A DNA stretch of 64,000 nucleotides from Massilia sp. ST3 (GCF_018119405.1 NZ_JAGPWC010000020.1:1-64000); one strand, 5' to 3'. Positions 44,186-54,514 are shown, counted from the stretch's first letter. Notes: generated from the sequence alone by a model not told the origin. A program made the numbers and translations.

Positions 44186-45451
44186 TCACTTCACCCCGCG
44201 CCACCCGATATCACGGCGATACTGCGCGCCATTGAAGTGGATTTTTTCCACCGTCTCGTACGCCTGCTTCTGCGCCATCTTGACGCTGTCGCCCAGACCG
44301 ACCACGCACAGCACGCGGCCGCCGCTGGTCTGCAGGGTGCCGCCCACCATCTGGGTGCCGGCGTGGAAGGTGATGCATTCGGGCGTCTCGGCCGGGATGC
44401 CGTCGATGATGTCGCCCTTGCGCGGGCTTTCCGGATAGCCTTCGGCGGCCATCACGACGCCCACCGCGGTGCGGCGGTCCCATTCGAGTTCCACGGCGTC
44501 CAGGGTGCCGTTGCAGGCGTGGTCCACCACGCCCAGGAAGTCGCTCTTCAGGCGCGCCATGATCGGCTGGGTTTCCGGGTCGCCCATGCGGCAGTTGAAT
44601 TCCAGGGTGCGCGGGTTGCCTTCGGCGTCGATCATCAGGCCGGCGTACAGGAAGCCGGTATAGGTGATGCCGTCCTTGGCCATGCCCTGGATGGTCGGGT
44701 TGATGATCTCGCGCATCACGCGCGCGTGCATCGACGGGGTCACGATCGGGGCCGGGGAGTAGGCGCCCATGCCGCCCGTGTTCGGGCCTTCGTCCTGGTC
44801 CTTGAGGCGCTTGTGGTCCTGGCTGGTGGCCAGGGCCAGGACGTTCTTGCCGTCGCACATGACGATGAAGCTGGCTTCCTCGCCGGCCAGGAATTCCTCG
44901 ATCACGATGCGCGCGCCGGCGTCGCCGAAGGCGTTATCGGACAGCATGTGGTCGACCGCGGCATGCGCCTCGTCGAGGGTCATCGCCACCACCACGCCCT
45001 TGCCGGCCGCCAGGCCGTCGGCCTTGATGACGATCGGGGCGCCGCTGGCCTTGATGTAGTCGTGGGCCTGGGCCGCATCCGAGAAGCTCTGGTACCTGGC
45101 GGTCGGGATGCCGTGGCGCTGCATGAAGGCCTTGGCGAAGTCCTTCGAGCTTTCCAGCTGGGCCGCCTCTTTGGTGGGGCCGAAGATCTTGAGGCCGCGC
45201 GCGCGGAACAGGTTGACGATGCCCGCCGCCAGCGGCGCTTCCGGGCCGACCAGGGTCAGGTGGATGCCTTCGGCCACCACGAAGTCGGCCAGGGCCGCCG
45301 GGTCCGTGATCTCGACGTTGACCAGGTGCGCATCGAGTTCGGTGCCGCCGTTGCCGGGGGCGACGAAGACGGTCTGGACGCGTTCGGATTGGGCCAGTTT
45401 CCAGGCCAGGGCGTGTTCGCGGCCGCCCGAGCCGACTACGAGGATTTTCAT
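44186..45451 (-). CDS. purD: Phosphoribosylamine-glycine ligase
   Basis: 421 residues. The MKILVVGSGGREHALAWKL N-terminus, the ATP-grasp body (APIVIKADGLAAGKGVVVA, EEFLAGEEASFIVMCDG) and LEFNCRMGDPETQPIM are characteristic of GAR synthetase, the second step of purine synthesis. It starts 13 bp after yebC ends on the same strand, and a hemF-nadD-rsfS-rlmH-maf-rng run follows. Confidence 0.97.
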   Translation of the reverse strand: MKILVVGSGGREHALAWKLAQSERVQTVFVAPGNGGTELDAHLVNVEITDPAALADFVVAEGIHLTLVGPEAPLAAGIVNLFRARGLKIFGPTKEAAQLESSKDFAKAFMQRHGIPTARYQSFSDAAQAHDYIKASGAPIVIKADGLAAGKGVVVAMTLDEAHAAVDHMLSDNAFGDAGARIVIEEFLAGEEASFIVMCDGKNVLALATSQDHKRLKDQDEGPNTGGMGAYSPAPIVTPSMHARVMREIINPTIQGMAKDGITYTGFLYAGLMIDAEGNPRTLEFNCRMGDPETQPIMARLKSDFLGVVDHACNGTLDAVELEWDRRTAVGVVMAAEGYPESPRKGDIIDGIPAETPECITFHAGTQMVGGTLQTSGGRVLCVVGLGDSVKMAQKQAYETVEKIHFNGAQYRRDIGWRGVK

Positions 45452-45464
45452 GGGAGCTTCCGGT

Positions 45465-46190
45465 TTATTCTTCGATCACGGCGTTGGTGTAGACCTCCTG
45501 GACGTCGTCCAGGTTTTCCAGCGCGTCGAGCAGCTTCTGCATCTTGGCCGCGTCTTCGCCGGTGAACACGGTCTCGGTCGCAGGCTTCATGATGACTTCC
45601 GCCACTTCGGCCTTGAAGCCGGCCTGCTCCAGCGCATCCTTCACGCCGGCGAAGGCGAACGGATCGCACAGCACTTCGAAGCCGCCTTCCTCGTCCGGGA
45701 CGACGTCGTCGGCGCCGGCTTCGAGCGCGGCTTCCATCAGCTTGTCTTCTTCCACGCCCGGGGCGAACAGGAACTGGCCGGTGTGCTTGAACATGAAGGC
45801 CACCGAGCCCTCGGTGCCCATGTTGCCGCCGAATTTGCTGAAGGCGTGGCGCACTTCGGCCACGGTACGCACGCGGTTGTCGGTCATGCAGTCGACGATG
45901 ATCGCCGCGCCGCCGATGCCGTAGCCTTCGTAGCGCACTTCCTCGTAGTTGACGCCTTCCAGGCCGCCCGAACCGCGCTGGATCGCGCGCGTGACGTTAT
46001 CCTTCGGCATGTTCGCATCGGCGGCCTTGTCGACCGCCAGGCGCAGACGCGGGTTGGTGGCGACATCGCCCCCACCCATGCGCGCAGCCACGGTGATTTC
46101 CTTGATCAGGCGCGTCCAGATCTTGCCGCGCTTGGCGTCGGTGGCGGCTTTCTTATGCTTGATGTTGGCCCATTTGCTGTGTCCAGCCAT
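45465..46190 (-). CDS. yebC: YebC/PmpR-family regulator
   Basis: 241 residues starting [20 protein letters not shown], nearly invariant in the family, followed by [16 protein letters not shown] and [17 protein letters not shown]. Proteins of this family act as transcription factors or as translation factors that relieve stalling at proline-rich sequences. A perfect 12-bp inverted repeat (46239-46276) lies in its upstream region. Confidence 0.95.
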   Translation of the reverse strand: MAGHSKWANIKHKKAATDAKRGKIWTRLIKEITVAARMGGGDVATNPRLRLAVDKAADANMPKDNVTRAIQRGSGGLEGVNYEEVRYEGYGIGGAAIIVDCMTDNRVRTVAEVRHAFSKFGGNMGTEGSVAFMFKHTGQFLFAPGVEEDKLMEAALEAGADDVVPDEEGGFEVLCDPFAFAGVKDALEQAGFKAEVAEVIMKPATETVFTGEDAAKMQKLLDALENLDDVQEVYTNAVIEE

Positions 46191-46294
46191 GTCGAGAATT
46201 CCTTAGACGGTAAGGGAAGCGGCTACGGCTCCCAGTATGCAAGAGTGGCCGACATTCTAACATAGGCCACTCTTGCAAAAACGTCAGGCCCGAC

Positions 46295-47080
46295 TCACGG
46301 AAACAACAGCCAGGTCCCCCAGGCCAGCAGCGCCAGCCCGCCCGCGCTGGCGATCCAGTGGCCGCCCGCCAGCCTGATTTCGGCCGGCGCCAGCAGCAGC
46401 AGGGCGGCGACCGGCGCCGGGTGGAGCGGCCCGGCCCACAGCGGCAGCAGCATCAGCAGCCAGATGCTGCCCATGCAGGTGCGGGCGTGGCCGACGCCGC
46501 GGCGCAGGGCGTCGTGGGGATCGTCGCTCCAGTCGGCCAGCAGGCCGGGGAGCGGCGCGCGGCAGTGCTCCAGGCAGGCATGCTTGGCCGGCAGCCACTG
46601 GTAGATGCCGGCCGCCACCAGCGCGAGGCCGAGAGCGCCCGGATAGCGCACCGCCATGCTGTCGTCGAGCATGGCGGCGTCGTGCAGGGTCCATTGCATC
46701 AGGGCCGCGAGCAGCGTAAAACCGGCGCAGGGGAGCAGGTGGCCCAGCACGAACAGCGCCGTGCGCAGGCGCGGCATGGGTGCGCAATGCCAGCGGGCCG
46801 CGCGCGCGACCAGGATGGTGGGGCGGATGGCGAGCGGCAGCATCACGGCGGTGCTCATTCCGCCCCAGAGGGCGGTGACGAGCAGCAGCTGGCCGGCGCC
46901 ATAGGGCGTGGGAGCCGGAGTGCCGGTGGAAGGGGTGGTGGACTCCGCCCCGGCTCCCGTGGTCAGGGCGCCGACCAGGAGCACCAGCCAGCACAGGGCG
47001 GCGACCAGCGACAGCCAGACCAGTCCCAGTTGGACCTGGCGGTCGGTGGCGGCGTGGCTTCCGGTTTCGATCAGGTTCAT
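46295..47080 (-). CDS. DUF2182 membrane protein
   Basis: 261 residues with about seven hydrophobic segments. Features of DUF2182 include the WGGMSTAVMLPLAIRP stretch, the KHACLEHCRAPL motif with paired cysteines, and the GHARTCMGSIWLLML segment. The family is a predicted metal-binding integral membrane protein of unknown function. It diverges from the EamA-type transporter gene across 199 bp. Confidence 0.75.
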   Translation of the reverse strand: MNLIETGSHAATDRQVQLGLVWLSLVAALCWLVLLVGALTTGAGAESTTPSTGTPAPTPYGAGQLLLVTALWGGMSTAVMLPLAIRPTILVARAARWHCAPMPRLRTALFVLGHLLPCAGFTLLAALMQWTLHDAAMLDDSMAVRYPGALGLALVAAGIYQWLPAKHACLEHCRAPLPGLLADWSDDPHDALRRGVGHARTCMGSIWLLMLLPLWAGPLHPAPVAALLLLAPAEIRLAGGHWIASAGGLALLAWGTWLLFP

Positions 47081-47279
47081 GGTGCGGCCCCCCGATCGGC
47101 CATGGATGCGCGGGCGAGCCTGGCCCCCCGCCTGCGCGGGGGTGACGGTGCGTTTGGTGGAATGAGAGCGGGCGACATGCGCTTCTCCTGAAGTTGACGT
47201 GTCCAGTTCGACCGCATGCCCCGGCCGGCGTTCAACGGACCCGTCAGCAGGTTCGGCGCAGGCGTTCTACAATCGTCGG

Positions 47280-48200
47280 ATGAACAAAAGCCTCGCCGCG
47301 AATCCTGCTGCTCCCTTACCACGCTCGGCCCTCATCGGTGGTCTCTCGATCGCCATTGGCGGCGCCGTCCTGTTTTCCACGAAGGCCGTGGTCGCGAAAC
47401 TGCTGTACCGATACCACATCGATGCAGTCACTTTGATCGCGTTCAGAATGCTGTTCTCATTGCCGGTGTTCGCCGCCGTCGCGATCTGGAAAATGCGCGC
47501 CGGCCCGCCGCTGTCGCCGTCCGACCGCTGGCGTCTGGTCGGACTGGGCCTGATCGGCTACTACCTGTCGAGCTACCTCGACTTTCTCGGGCTGCAGCAC
47601 ATCTCGGTCGGGCTGGAGCGCCTGATCCTGTTCCTGACCCCGACCTTCGTCCTGGTCATCAATGCGATGTTCTTCAAGCGCCGCATTGGCGCGGTCGAAT
47701 GGTGCGCCCTGGGGCTGGCCTATTGCGGCATCGTGCTGGTCTTCGTGCACGACCTGGCGGGCGGCGCCGGCAGCGCGGTGCTCGGTTCCCTGTTCGTGCT
47801 GGGATCGGCGATCAGCTACGCGGTTTACCTGCTGGGCTCGGGCGAGATGGTGCGCCGCATCGGTTCCCTGCGCCTGGTGGCCTACGCGATGTGCGTGTCG
47901 AGCGCGGCCTGCATTCTGCAGTTCTTCGTGCTGCGTCCGGCCAGTCTGCTGGTGCAGCCGGCGCCGGTTTACTGGCTCTCGCTCGCGAATGGAGTATTCT
48001 GTACCATCTTCCCCGTCTTTATGACCATGGTCGCGGTGCAGCGCATCGGCGCGGCGACCGCCTCGCAGGCAGGCATGATCGGACCGGTGTCGACGCTGTT
48101 CCTCGGCGCCCTCATCCTCGGGGAGCCGATCACGGCGGTGCAGCTGGCCGGCACCGGGCTTGTGCTTGTGGGGATTTACCTCCTGTCGCTCAAAAAATGA
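47280..48200 (+). CDS. DMT/EamA-family permease
   Basis: 306 residues from the ATG at 47280 with about ten hydrophobic segments in two EamA repeats ([58 protein letters not shown]). Substrate unknown; relatives move amino acids or metabolites. The stop overlaps the mgsA start (ATGA). The longer in-frame start at 47199 lacks hydrophobic or family sequence. Confidence 0.88.
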   Translation: MNKSLAANPAAPLPRSALIGGLSIAIGGAVLFSTKAVVAKLLYRYHIDAVTLIAFRMLFSLPVFAAVAIWKMRAGPPLSPSDRWRLVGLGLIGYYLSSYLDFLGLQHISVGLERLILFLTPTFVLVINAMFFKRRIGAVEWCALGLAYCGIVLVFVHDLAGGAGSAVLGSLFVLGSAISYAVYLLGSGEMVRRIGSLRLVAYAMCVSSAACILQFFVLRPASLLVQPAPVYWLSLANGVFCTIFPVFMTMVAVQRIGAATASQAGMIGPVSTLFLGALILGEPITAVQLAGTGLVLVGIYLLSLKK

Positions 48201-48610
48201 CCAAATCGACCCAACCCATCCCACGCATCGCACTCATCGCGCACGACAAGAAGAAGGACGACATGATCAAGCTCGCGGGCGAGTACCGCGACTTCCTGCA
48301 GACCTGCATCCTGTCCGCCACCGGCACCACCGGCGGACGCCTGGTCAATGAACTCGGCCTGACGGTCGAGCGCATGCATTCCGGCCCGGTGGGCGGCGAC
48401 CTGCAGATCGGCGCCCAGCTGGTCAATGGCCAGATCGACTGCGTGATCTTCCTGCGCGACCCGATGACGCCGCAGCCGCACGAACCCGACATCAACGCCC
48501 TGGTCCGCGCCTGCGACGTGCACAACATCGCCTGCGCCACCAATGTATCGACCGCGCACCTGGTGCTGTCGCAGCTGCGCGGCGCCTATCACGCGGCCAT
48601 CGGAAAATAA
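48197..48610 (+). CDS. mgsA: Methylglyoxal synthase
   Basis: 137 residues. The [15 protein letters not shown]-terminus, ATGTTGG phosphate-binding loop, [14 protein letters not shown] and [15 protein letters not shown] (catalytic aspartates) match MgsA, which converts dihydroxyacetone phosphate to methylglyoxal as an overflow route. It is coupled to the upstream EamA gene by a 4-bp overlap and followed 15 bp later by a quinone oxidoreductase. Confidence 0.93.
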   Translation: MTKSTQPIPRIALIAHDKKKDDMIKLAGEYRDFLQTCILSATGTTGGRLVNELGLTVERMHSGPVGGDLQIGAQLVNGQIDCVIFLRDPMTPQPHEPDINALVRACDVHNIACATNVSTAHLVLSQLRGAYHAAIGK

Positions 48611-48625
48611 GCAAGAGGAGGCCGC

Positions 48626-49603
48626 ATGCGCGCCAAAGCGATCCGGATCGCCGCCAACGGCGGTCCCGAAGTCATGGAATATGTCGACGTCGACGTGGGT
48701 GATCCCGGACCGGGCGAGGCGCTGGTGCGCCAGCACGCGATCGGGCTGAATTTCATCGACGTGTATTTCCGCACCGGCCTGTATCCGCAGCCGCTGCCCG
48801 CCGGCCTGGGCCAGGAAGGGGCGGGCGTGGTCGAGGCGGTGGGCGAGGGCGTCACCCATGTGCGCCCGGGCGACCGTGTCGCCTACGCGGGCGGCCCGAA
48901 CGGCGCCTACGCCGCGCTGCGCACGATGCCGGCCCACGTGCTGGTCAGGCTGCCGGACGCGGTGGGCTTCGAGACCGCCGCCGCCATGATGCTGCAGGGG
49001 CTGACGGTCCAATACCTGTTCCGCAGCACCTACCCGCTCGCGGCCGGCCAGACCATCCTGTTCCATGCCGCCGCCGGCGGCGTGGGCCTGATCGCCTGCC
49101 AGTGGGCGCGCGCGCTCGGCGTGAACCTGATCGGCACCGTGGGCTCGAAGGAAAAGGGCGAGCTGGCCCTGGCGCACGGCGCCGCCCATGTCATCAACTA
49201 CAACGAGGAAGACATCGTGGCGCGCGTGCGCGCCCTTACCAATGGCGCTGGCGTGCCGGTGGTGTACGACTCGGTGGGCAAGGACACCTTCTTCGCCTCG
49301 CTCGACTGCCTGAAGCCGCGCGGGCTGATGGTCAGCTTCGGCAATTCGTCGGGGCCGGTGGAGCCCTTCTCGCCGGGCGAGCTGGCCAAGCGCGGCTCGC
49401 TCTACCTCACCCGCCCGACCCTGGGCGCCTACATGGCGACGCGTACCGAGCTGGAGGCGATGGCGGCGGACCTGTTCGGGATGGTCGAGAGCGGCCAGCT
49501 GAAGATCGAGGTCAAGCAGACCTTCCCGCTAGCCCAGGCCGCCGAGGCGCACCGCGCACTCGAAAGCCGGCGCACCACCGGTTCGACGGTGCTGCTGCCA
49601 TGA
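48626..49603 (+). CDS. NADPH:quinone oxidoreductase (zeta-crystallin type)
   Basis: 325 residues of the medium-chain dehydrogenase family without zinc ligands. Recognisable are HAIGLNFIDVYFRTGLYP, the NADPH-binding HAAAGGVGLIACQWARALG and the MVSFGNSSGPV segment. It reduces quinones or carbonyls with NADPH. Its place just after mgsA suggests a role in handling reactive carbonyls such as methylglyoxal, by inference. A ribosome-binding site (AGAGGAGG) lies 8 bp upstream. Confidence 0.92.
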   Translation: MRAKAIRIAANGGPEVMEYVDVDVGDPGPGEALVRQHAIGLNFIDVYFRTGLYPQPLPAGLGQEGAGVVEAVGEGVTHVRPGDRVAYAGGPNGAYAALRTMPAHVLVRLPDAVGFETAAAMMLQGLTVQYLFRSTYPLAAGQTILFHAAAGGVGLIACQWARALGVNLIGTVGSKEKGELALAHGAAHVINYNEEDIVARVRALTNGAGVPVVYDSVGKDTFFASLDCLKPRGLMVSFGNSSGPVEPFSPGELAKRGSLYLTRPTLGAYMATRTELEAMAADLFGMVESGQLKIEVKQTFPLAQAAEAHRALESRRTTGSTVLLP

Positions 49604-49743
49604 GGGACACCAACGGAGACCAGCCCCCTTCGCCGCCGGGGGATGATGGGGTGCCGAAGTTTGGGCGGCTGCTGATCGTGCTGGCGGCGGCGCTGCTGAT
49701 GATCGTGGCGATCACGTTTGGGTCGGAGGCGTGGTTTAGCTGA
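49600..49743 (+). CDS. Small single-helix membrane protein
   Basis: 47 residues. A Pro/Asp-rich N-terminus precedes one helix (FGRLLIVLAAALLMIVAITFG). The ATG overlaps the quinone oxidoreductase stop by 4 bp, a typical coupling that argues for a real gene. No family recognised. Confidence 0.5.
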   Translation: MRDTNGDQPPSPPGDDGVPKFGRLLIVLAAALLMIVAITFGSEAWFS

Positions 49744-49820
49744 GTCAGCGCCGAAGTCACTAGAGCGTCGTTCCGGCCTTCGCCGTAACGACGTTGTAAC
49801 GTAGCGGGCCAAATGGAAAT

Positions 49821-49850
49821 GAAAAAGGCCAGGCATCCGCCTGGCCTTCC
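49821..49850 (-). terminator. Terminator of the DUF4136 lipoprotein gene
   Basis: On the minus strand AAGGCCAGGC pairs with GCCTGGCCTT (49825-49848) and is followed by T5. It lies about 20 bp after the lipoprotein stop. Confidence 0.82.
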
Positions 49851-49868
49851 TTCATCCACTCCCGTGGC

Positions 49869-50519
49869 TCAACCCTTCTTCTCTTCCAGCTTCACCTCGA
49901 CCCTTCGCGCCGTCCCCGACACCCCAGGGAATCCCGCGAACGCGCTCTTCACCAGCGCCGGCATCACTTCCGGCGTCGACAGCTCGCGGCTGGTGTTGTG
50001 CACCGTGACATCGAACAGCCGCTTGGCGTCGCTCGCCTGCTTGATCGACACCTGCAGTTCGCGCCGGTACTGGTGTTCCACCGACACCTGGTAGGCCGGG
50101 TACGGCCCCCAGAATGGATCGTAGAAGGGGCTGTACCAGCCGCCCCAGTAGCGGCGGTGGAAGCCGCGGTAGCCGTAGCCGAAGCGCGGCATTGGATGGT
50201 AGAAGGGCGACATCACCGGCTCCAGCACCCGCACCGGGATGTCGGTGGTGGTGAAACGCATCCCCACGGTCAGCGCCGGCGTGGCGCCGTTGGCGTCGCG
50301 GAAGCCCAGGCGCGCCAGTTCGCCGCGCACCAGTTCCTGGTAGCTGCGCCATTCGAGCGTGTCGTCCACCGGCGGCGGCACCTCGAAGACAAAGGTCTTG
50401 TCTTCCATCTGGGCGGGCCATTGATGGAAGGTCGTGACGTCGCTGCGGTAGGTCGTGGCGCAGCCTCCCAGCAGCAGCGCCAGCGCCGTTCCCGCGGCGG
50501 CCATGATCAGGCGTTTCAT
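49869..50519 (-). CDS. DUF4136 lipoprotein
   Basis: 216 residues from the ATG at 50519. A lipoprotein signal (about 1-20) ends with LLLGGC, the lipobox. The mature part starts ATTYRSDVTTFHQW, as in DUF4136 proteins, and has an aromatic Gly/Tyr/Phe-rich middle (RFGYGYRGFHRRYWGGWYSPFYDPFWGPY). It is anchored in the outer membrane or periplasm; its function is unknown. Confidence 0.82.
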   Translation of the reverse strand: MKRLIMAAAGTALALLLGGCATTYRSDVTTFHQWPAQMEDKTFVFEVPPPVDDTLEWRSYQELVRGELARLGFRDANGATPALTVGMRFTTTDIPVRVLEPVMSPFYHPMPRFGYGYRGFHRRYWGGWYSPFYDPFWGPYPAYQVSVEHQYRRELQVSIKQASDAKRLFDVTVHNTSRELSTPEVMPALVKSAFAGFPGVSGTARRVEVKLEEKKG

Positions 50520-50703
50520 TGCTTTCTCCCTTGATGAAGTCGGTCTTTCCCCGATGATGTAGCTTAGCTTTAGTCCGGCATATATTGCGCGTAATTTACA
50601 CCCCGTTACGCACGGCACATTCCGATACATGAAATCGTACGAAGCGCTTGAAAATCTTGTTGGTAAAATAAGCACTTCATCCACTGTGTTTGCGGACTCC
50701 CCT

Positions 50704-53352
50704 ATGCGCACCGATACGCCCCAGACCATTTACCGGAAGGACTATACCCCGCCGAGTTACCTCGTGGATACTGTCGAGCTCGGCTTTGACCTCGATCCGG
50801 CCCGCACCGTCGTCGCCAACCGGCTGACGATGCGCCGCAATCCCGACAGCGGGCAGCGGACGATCGAGCTGCATGGGGAGGATATCGAGCTGGTGGCGCT
50901 GCGCCTGAACGGCAAGGCCCTCGGCAAGGGTGAGTACCACCTGGCCAACAACACCCTGGTCATCTTCGAGGCGCCGGCGCATGTGACCCTCGAGATCGAA
51001 ACGATTTGCGTGCCCGAGCAGAACACCACTCTGAGCGGGCTGTACGTTTCCAACGGGAACTTCTTCACCCAGTGCGAGGCCGAAGGCTTCCGCCGCATCA
51101 CCTTCTTCCCGGACCGCCCGGACGTGATGGCCACCTACAAGGTCATGCTGCGCGCCGACAAGGAGCGCTTCCCGGTCCTGCTCTCGAACGGCAACCTGCT
51201 CGAAGAAGGCGAGCTGGACGACGGCCGCCACTACGCGCTGTGGGAAGACCCGTTCAAGAAGCCGTCCTACCTGTTCGCCCTGGTGGCGGCCCGCCTGGTC
51301 TGCCAGGAAGAGACCTTCCGCCTGGCGGACGGCCGCGACGCCCTGCTGCAGGTGTGGGTGGAAGAGGGCAACCTCGACAAGACCGACTACGCGATGCAGT
51401 CGCTCAAGCACAGCATCCGCTGGGACGAGGAGCGCTACGGCCTCGAGCTCGACCTGGACCGCTTCATGATCGTCGCCACCAGCGACTTCAACATGGGCGC
51501 GATGGAGAACAAGGGCCTGAACATCTTTAACACCAAGTTCGTGCTGGCCAACCCGCGGGTGGCGACCGACGTCGACTTCCAGGGCATCGAGGCGGTGGTG
51601 GCGCACGAGTACTTCCACAACTGGACCGGCAACCGCGTCACCTGCCGCGACTGGTTCCAGCTGTCGCTGAAGGAAGGCCTGACGGTGTTCCGCGACCAGG
51701 AATTCACCGCCGACATGATCGGCACCGATACCGGCCGCGCCGTCACCCGCATCGACCAGGTGCGCACCCTGCGCCAGGCCCAGTTCCCGGAAGACGCCGG
51801 CCCGATGGCCCACCCGGTGCGGCCCGACTCGTTTGTGGAGATCAACAACTTCTACACGGTGACCGTGTACGAAAAGGGCGCCGAAGTGGTGCGCATGTAC
51901 CAGACCCTGCTGGGCCGCGACGGCTTCCGCAAGGGCATGGACCTGTACTTCCAGCGCCATGACGGCCAGGCGGTCGAGTGCGACGACTTCCGCCGCGCGA
52001 TGGCCGACGCCAACGGGCGCGACCTGGCCCAGTTCGAGCGCTGGTACAGCCAGGCCGGCACGCCGCAGCTGCGCTTCGAGTCGCGCTGGGACGAGACGGC
52101 GCATACCTACACCATGAAATTCTTCCAGTCCTGCCCGCCGACGCCTGGCCAGCCGGACAAGCTGCCCTTCCACATCCCGGTAGCTGTCGGCCTGCTCGAC
52201 CGCGAGGGCCGCGACATGCGCCTGGTGGTCGATGGCCAGGCGCGCGGCACGACCGCGATGCTGGAACTGACCCAGGCCGAGCAGACCTTCGTGTTCACCG
52301 ATGTGAAAGAGCAGCCGGTGCCCTCGGTGCTGCGCGACTTCTCGGCGCCGGTGATCCTGCAGCATGGCTACGGCGACAGCGAACTGCTGCACCTGTTCAG
52401 CTACGACAGCGACCCGGTCAACCGCTGGGAAGCCGGGCAGCGCCTGGCCATGGGCCGCCTGCTCAAGCTCACCGGCGAAGCGAAGGTGTCGTCCACCCGC
52501 CTGGACCTGGACGACACCTTCATCGAGGCGATGCGCAAGATGCTGGCCGACGAATCGCTCGATCCGGCCTTCCGCGAGCAGGCCTTGCTGCTGCCTTCGG
52601 AAACCATGATCTCGGAGCAGCTCGACCAGGTCGACCCGCTGGCCGTGCACACCGCGCGCCAGTTCGTGCGCGCCGACCTCGGCACGCGCCTGCGCGCGGA
52701 ATTCATCGCGCAGTACGAAGCCAACCAGACGCCGGGCGCCTACAGCCCGGACGCCGCGTCCGCCGGCAAGCGGGCACTGAAGAACTTGGCCCTGGCCTAC
52801 CTGAACGCCGTGCCGGACGCCGAGAGCGTGGCCATGGCCCAGCGCCAGTTCGACACGGCCGACAACATGACCGACCGCGCCGCCGCGCTGAGCGCCCTGA
52901 TCCAGTCGCGGGTGCCGGAAGCGGCCGACGCGCTGGACGTGTTCTACCAGGAGTTCAAGGGCGAAGCCCTGGTCGTGGACAAGTGGTTCACGATGCAGGC
53001 CACCGCCCCGACCACCGACGTGGCGGCGGTGCGCGCGCTGATGCGCCATCCGGCCTTCACCCTGCGTAACCCGAACCGCGCCCGCAGCCTGGTGGCGGCC
53101 TTCTGCGCCAGCAACCCGGTGCAGTTCCACGCCCCGGACGGCAGCGGCTACCAGTTCTGGGCCGAGCAGGTGATCGCGCTCGACGCGCTCAACCCGCAGG
53201 TCGCGAGCCGCCTGGCGCGCGCCATGGACCGCTGGCGCCGCTATGCGCCGGAGCTGCAGGTCCAGATGCAGACGGCCCTGCAGCAGGTGGCCGGCCAGCC
53301 GGAATTGTCGAACGACGTGCGTGAGGTGGTCAGCAAGGCCCTTGCCAATTGA
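50704..53352 (+). CDS. pepN: Aminopeptidase N (M1 family)
   Basis: 882 residues from the ATG at 50704, close to the usual 870-885. The GAMEN exopeptidase motif (265-269) and the zinc site HEYFH (301-305) with Glu324 are intact. The C-terminal helical domain is present. It removes N-terminal residues from peptides in the cytoplasm. An upstream in-frame ATG at 50629 adds 25 residues with no family support. Confidence 0.96.
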   Translation: MRTDTPQTIYRKDYTPPSYLVDTVELGFDLDPARTVVANRLTMRRNPDSGQRTIELHGEDIELVALRLNGKALGKGEYHLANNTLVIFEAPAHVTLEIETICVPEQNTTLSGLYVSNGNFFTQCEAEGFRRITFFPDRPDVMATYKVMLRADKERFPVLLSNGNLLEEGELDDGRHYALWEDPFKKPSYLFALVAARLVCQEETFRLADGRDALLQVWVEEGNLDKTDYAMQSLKHSIRWDEERYGLELDLDRFMIVATSDFNMGAMENKGLNIFNTKFVLANPRVATDVDFQGIEAVVAHEYFHNWTGNRVTCRDWFQLSLKEGLTVFRDQEFTADMIGTDTGRAVTRIDQVRTLRQAQFPEDAGPMAHPVRPDSFVEINNFYTVTVYEKGAEVVRMYQTLLGRDGFRKGMDLYFQRHDGQAVECDDFRRAMADANGRDLAQFERWYSQAGTPQLRFESRWDETAHTYTMKFFQSCPPTPGQPDKLPFHIPVAVGLLDREGRDMRLVVDGQARGTTAMLELTQAEQTFVFTDVKEQPVPSVLRDFSAPVILQHGYGDSELLHLFSYDSDPVNRWEAGQRLAMGRLLKLTGEAKVSSTRLDLDDTFIEAMRKMLADESLDPAFREQALLLPSETMISEQLDQVDPLAVHTARQFVRADLGTRLRAEFIAQYEANQTPGAYSPDAASAGKRALKNLALAYLNAVPDAESVAMAQRQFDTADNMTDRAAALSALIQSRVPEAADALDVFYQEFKGEALVVDKWFTMQATAPTTDVAAVRALMRHPAFTLRNPNRARSLVAAFCASNPVQFHAPDGSGYQFWAEQVIALDALNPQVASRLARAMDRWRRYAPELQVQMQTALQQVAGQPELSNDVREVVSKALAN

Positions 53353-53367
53353 CGCCGCAGCGCATCC

Positions 53368-53477
53368 GTAGGGTGGGCGGGTTCCCCGCCCACGCGGTGA
53401 TCGTTAACGGCTCCGTTGTCGAACACGAACCGGCAAACGCCGTTTGAACGCGTCGGCGGCGAAGCCGCCAACCCTAC
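53368..53477. repeat. 110-bp GTAGGG element, copy C
   Basis: It starts GTAGGGTGGGCGGG and ends GCCGCCAACCCTAC, exactly 110 bp like copies A and B. It lies in the pepN-fbp intergenic region, 36 bp before the fbp start. Confidence 0.85.
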
Positions 53478-53512
53478 GCAAAAGAATTTAATAACCCATC
53501 CAAAGGAAGTCC

Positions 53513-54514
53513 ATGAAACGCGTCAGCCTTACCCAATACCTGGTAGAGGAGCAACGCCTCCACCAGAACATCAACGCCGAGCTGCGCCTCCTGATCGAGG
53601 TCGTGGCGCGCGCCTGCAAGCGCATCAGCTATTCGGTCAGCAAGGGCGCGCTGGGCGAAGTCCTGGGCAGTGCCGACACCGAGAACATCCAGGGCGAAGT
53701 GCAGAAGAAGCTGGACGTGATCTCGAACGAGATCCTGCTCGAAGCCAACGAGTGGGGCGGCCACCTGGCCGCGATGGCGTCCGAAGAAATGGAAACCATC
53801 CGCCAGATCCCGAGCCGCTACCCGAAGGGCGAATTCCTGCTGCTCTTCGATCCGCTGGACGGCTCCTCGAACATCGACGTCAACGTCTCGATCGGCACCA
53901 TCTTCTCGGTGCTGAAGGCGCCGGAAGGCATGACCCAGCCGACCGAGCAGGACTTCCTGCAGCCGGGCACCGCCCAGGTCGCGGCAGGCTACGCGGTCTA
54001 TGGCCCGCAAACCATGCTGGTGCTAACCACCGGCAACGGCGTGCACTGCTTCACCCTGGACCGCGAGATGGGTTCCTGGGTGCTGACCCAGAGCGACATG
54101 AAGATTCCGGAGTCGACCAAGGAATTCGCGATCAACATGTCGAACAAGCGCCACTGGCATCCGCCGGTGCAGCGCTACGTCGACGAGCTGCTGGCCGGCA
54201 AAACCGGCCCGCGCGCCAAGGACTTCAACATGCGCTGGATCGCCTCGATGGTGGCCGACGTGCACCGCATCCTGAACCGCGGCGGTGTCTTCATGTACCC
54301 GGCCGACCTGCGCGACCCCGCCTCGCCGGGCAAGCTGCGCCTGATGTATGAAGCGAATCCGATGGCGATGATCGTCGAGCAGGCCGGCGGCGCCGCCACC
54401 GATGGCAAGGGCCGCATCATGGACATCCCGCCGACCAAGCTGCACCAGCGCGTGCCGGTGTTCCTGGGTTCGAAGGAAGAAGTGGAAGTGGTGACCGGCT
54501 ACCACGCGGCCTGA
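53513..54514 (+). CDS. fbp: Fructose-1,6-bisphosphatase, class 1
   Basis: 333 residues. [26 protein letters not shown] is the metal-binding and substrate-binding signature; [14 protein letters not shown] and [16 protein letters not shown] are also conserved. It performs the committed step of gluconeogenesis. AAAGGAAG 8 bp upstream is a good ribosome-binding site. Confidence 0.97.
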   Translation: MKRVSLTQYLVEEQRLHQNINAELRLLIEVVARACKRISYSVSKGALGEVLGSADTENIQGEVQKKLDVISNEILLEANEWGGHLAAMASEEMETIRQIPSRYPKGEFLLLFDPLDGSSNIDVNVSIGTIFSVLKAPEGMTQPTEQDFLQPGTAQVAAGYAVYGPQTMLVLTTGNGVHCFTLDREMGSWVLTQSDMKIPESTKEFAINMSNKRHWHPPVQRYVDELLAGKTGPRAKDFNMRWIASMVADVHRILNRGGVFMYPADLRDPASPGKLRLMYEANPMAMIVEQAGGAATDGKGRIMDIPPTKLHQRVPVFLGSKEEVEVVTGYHAA

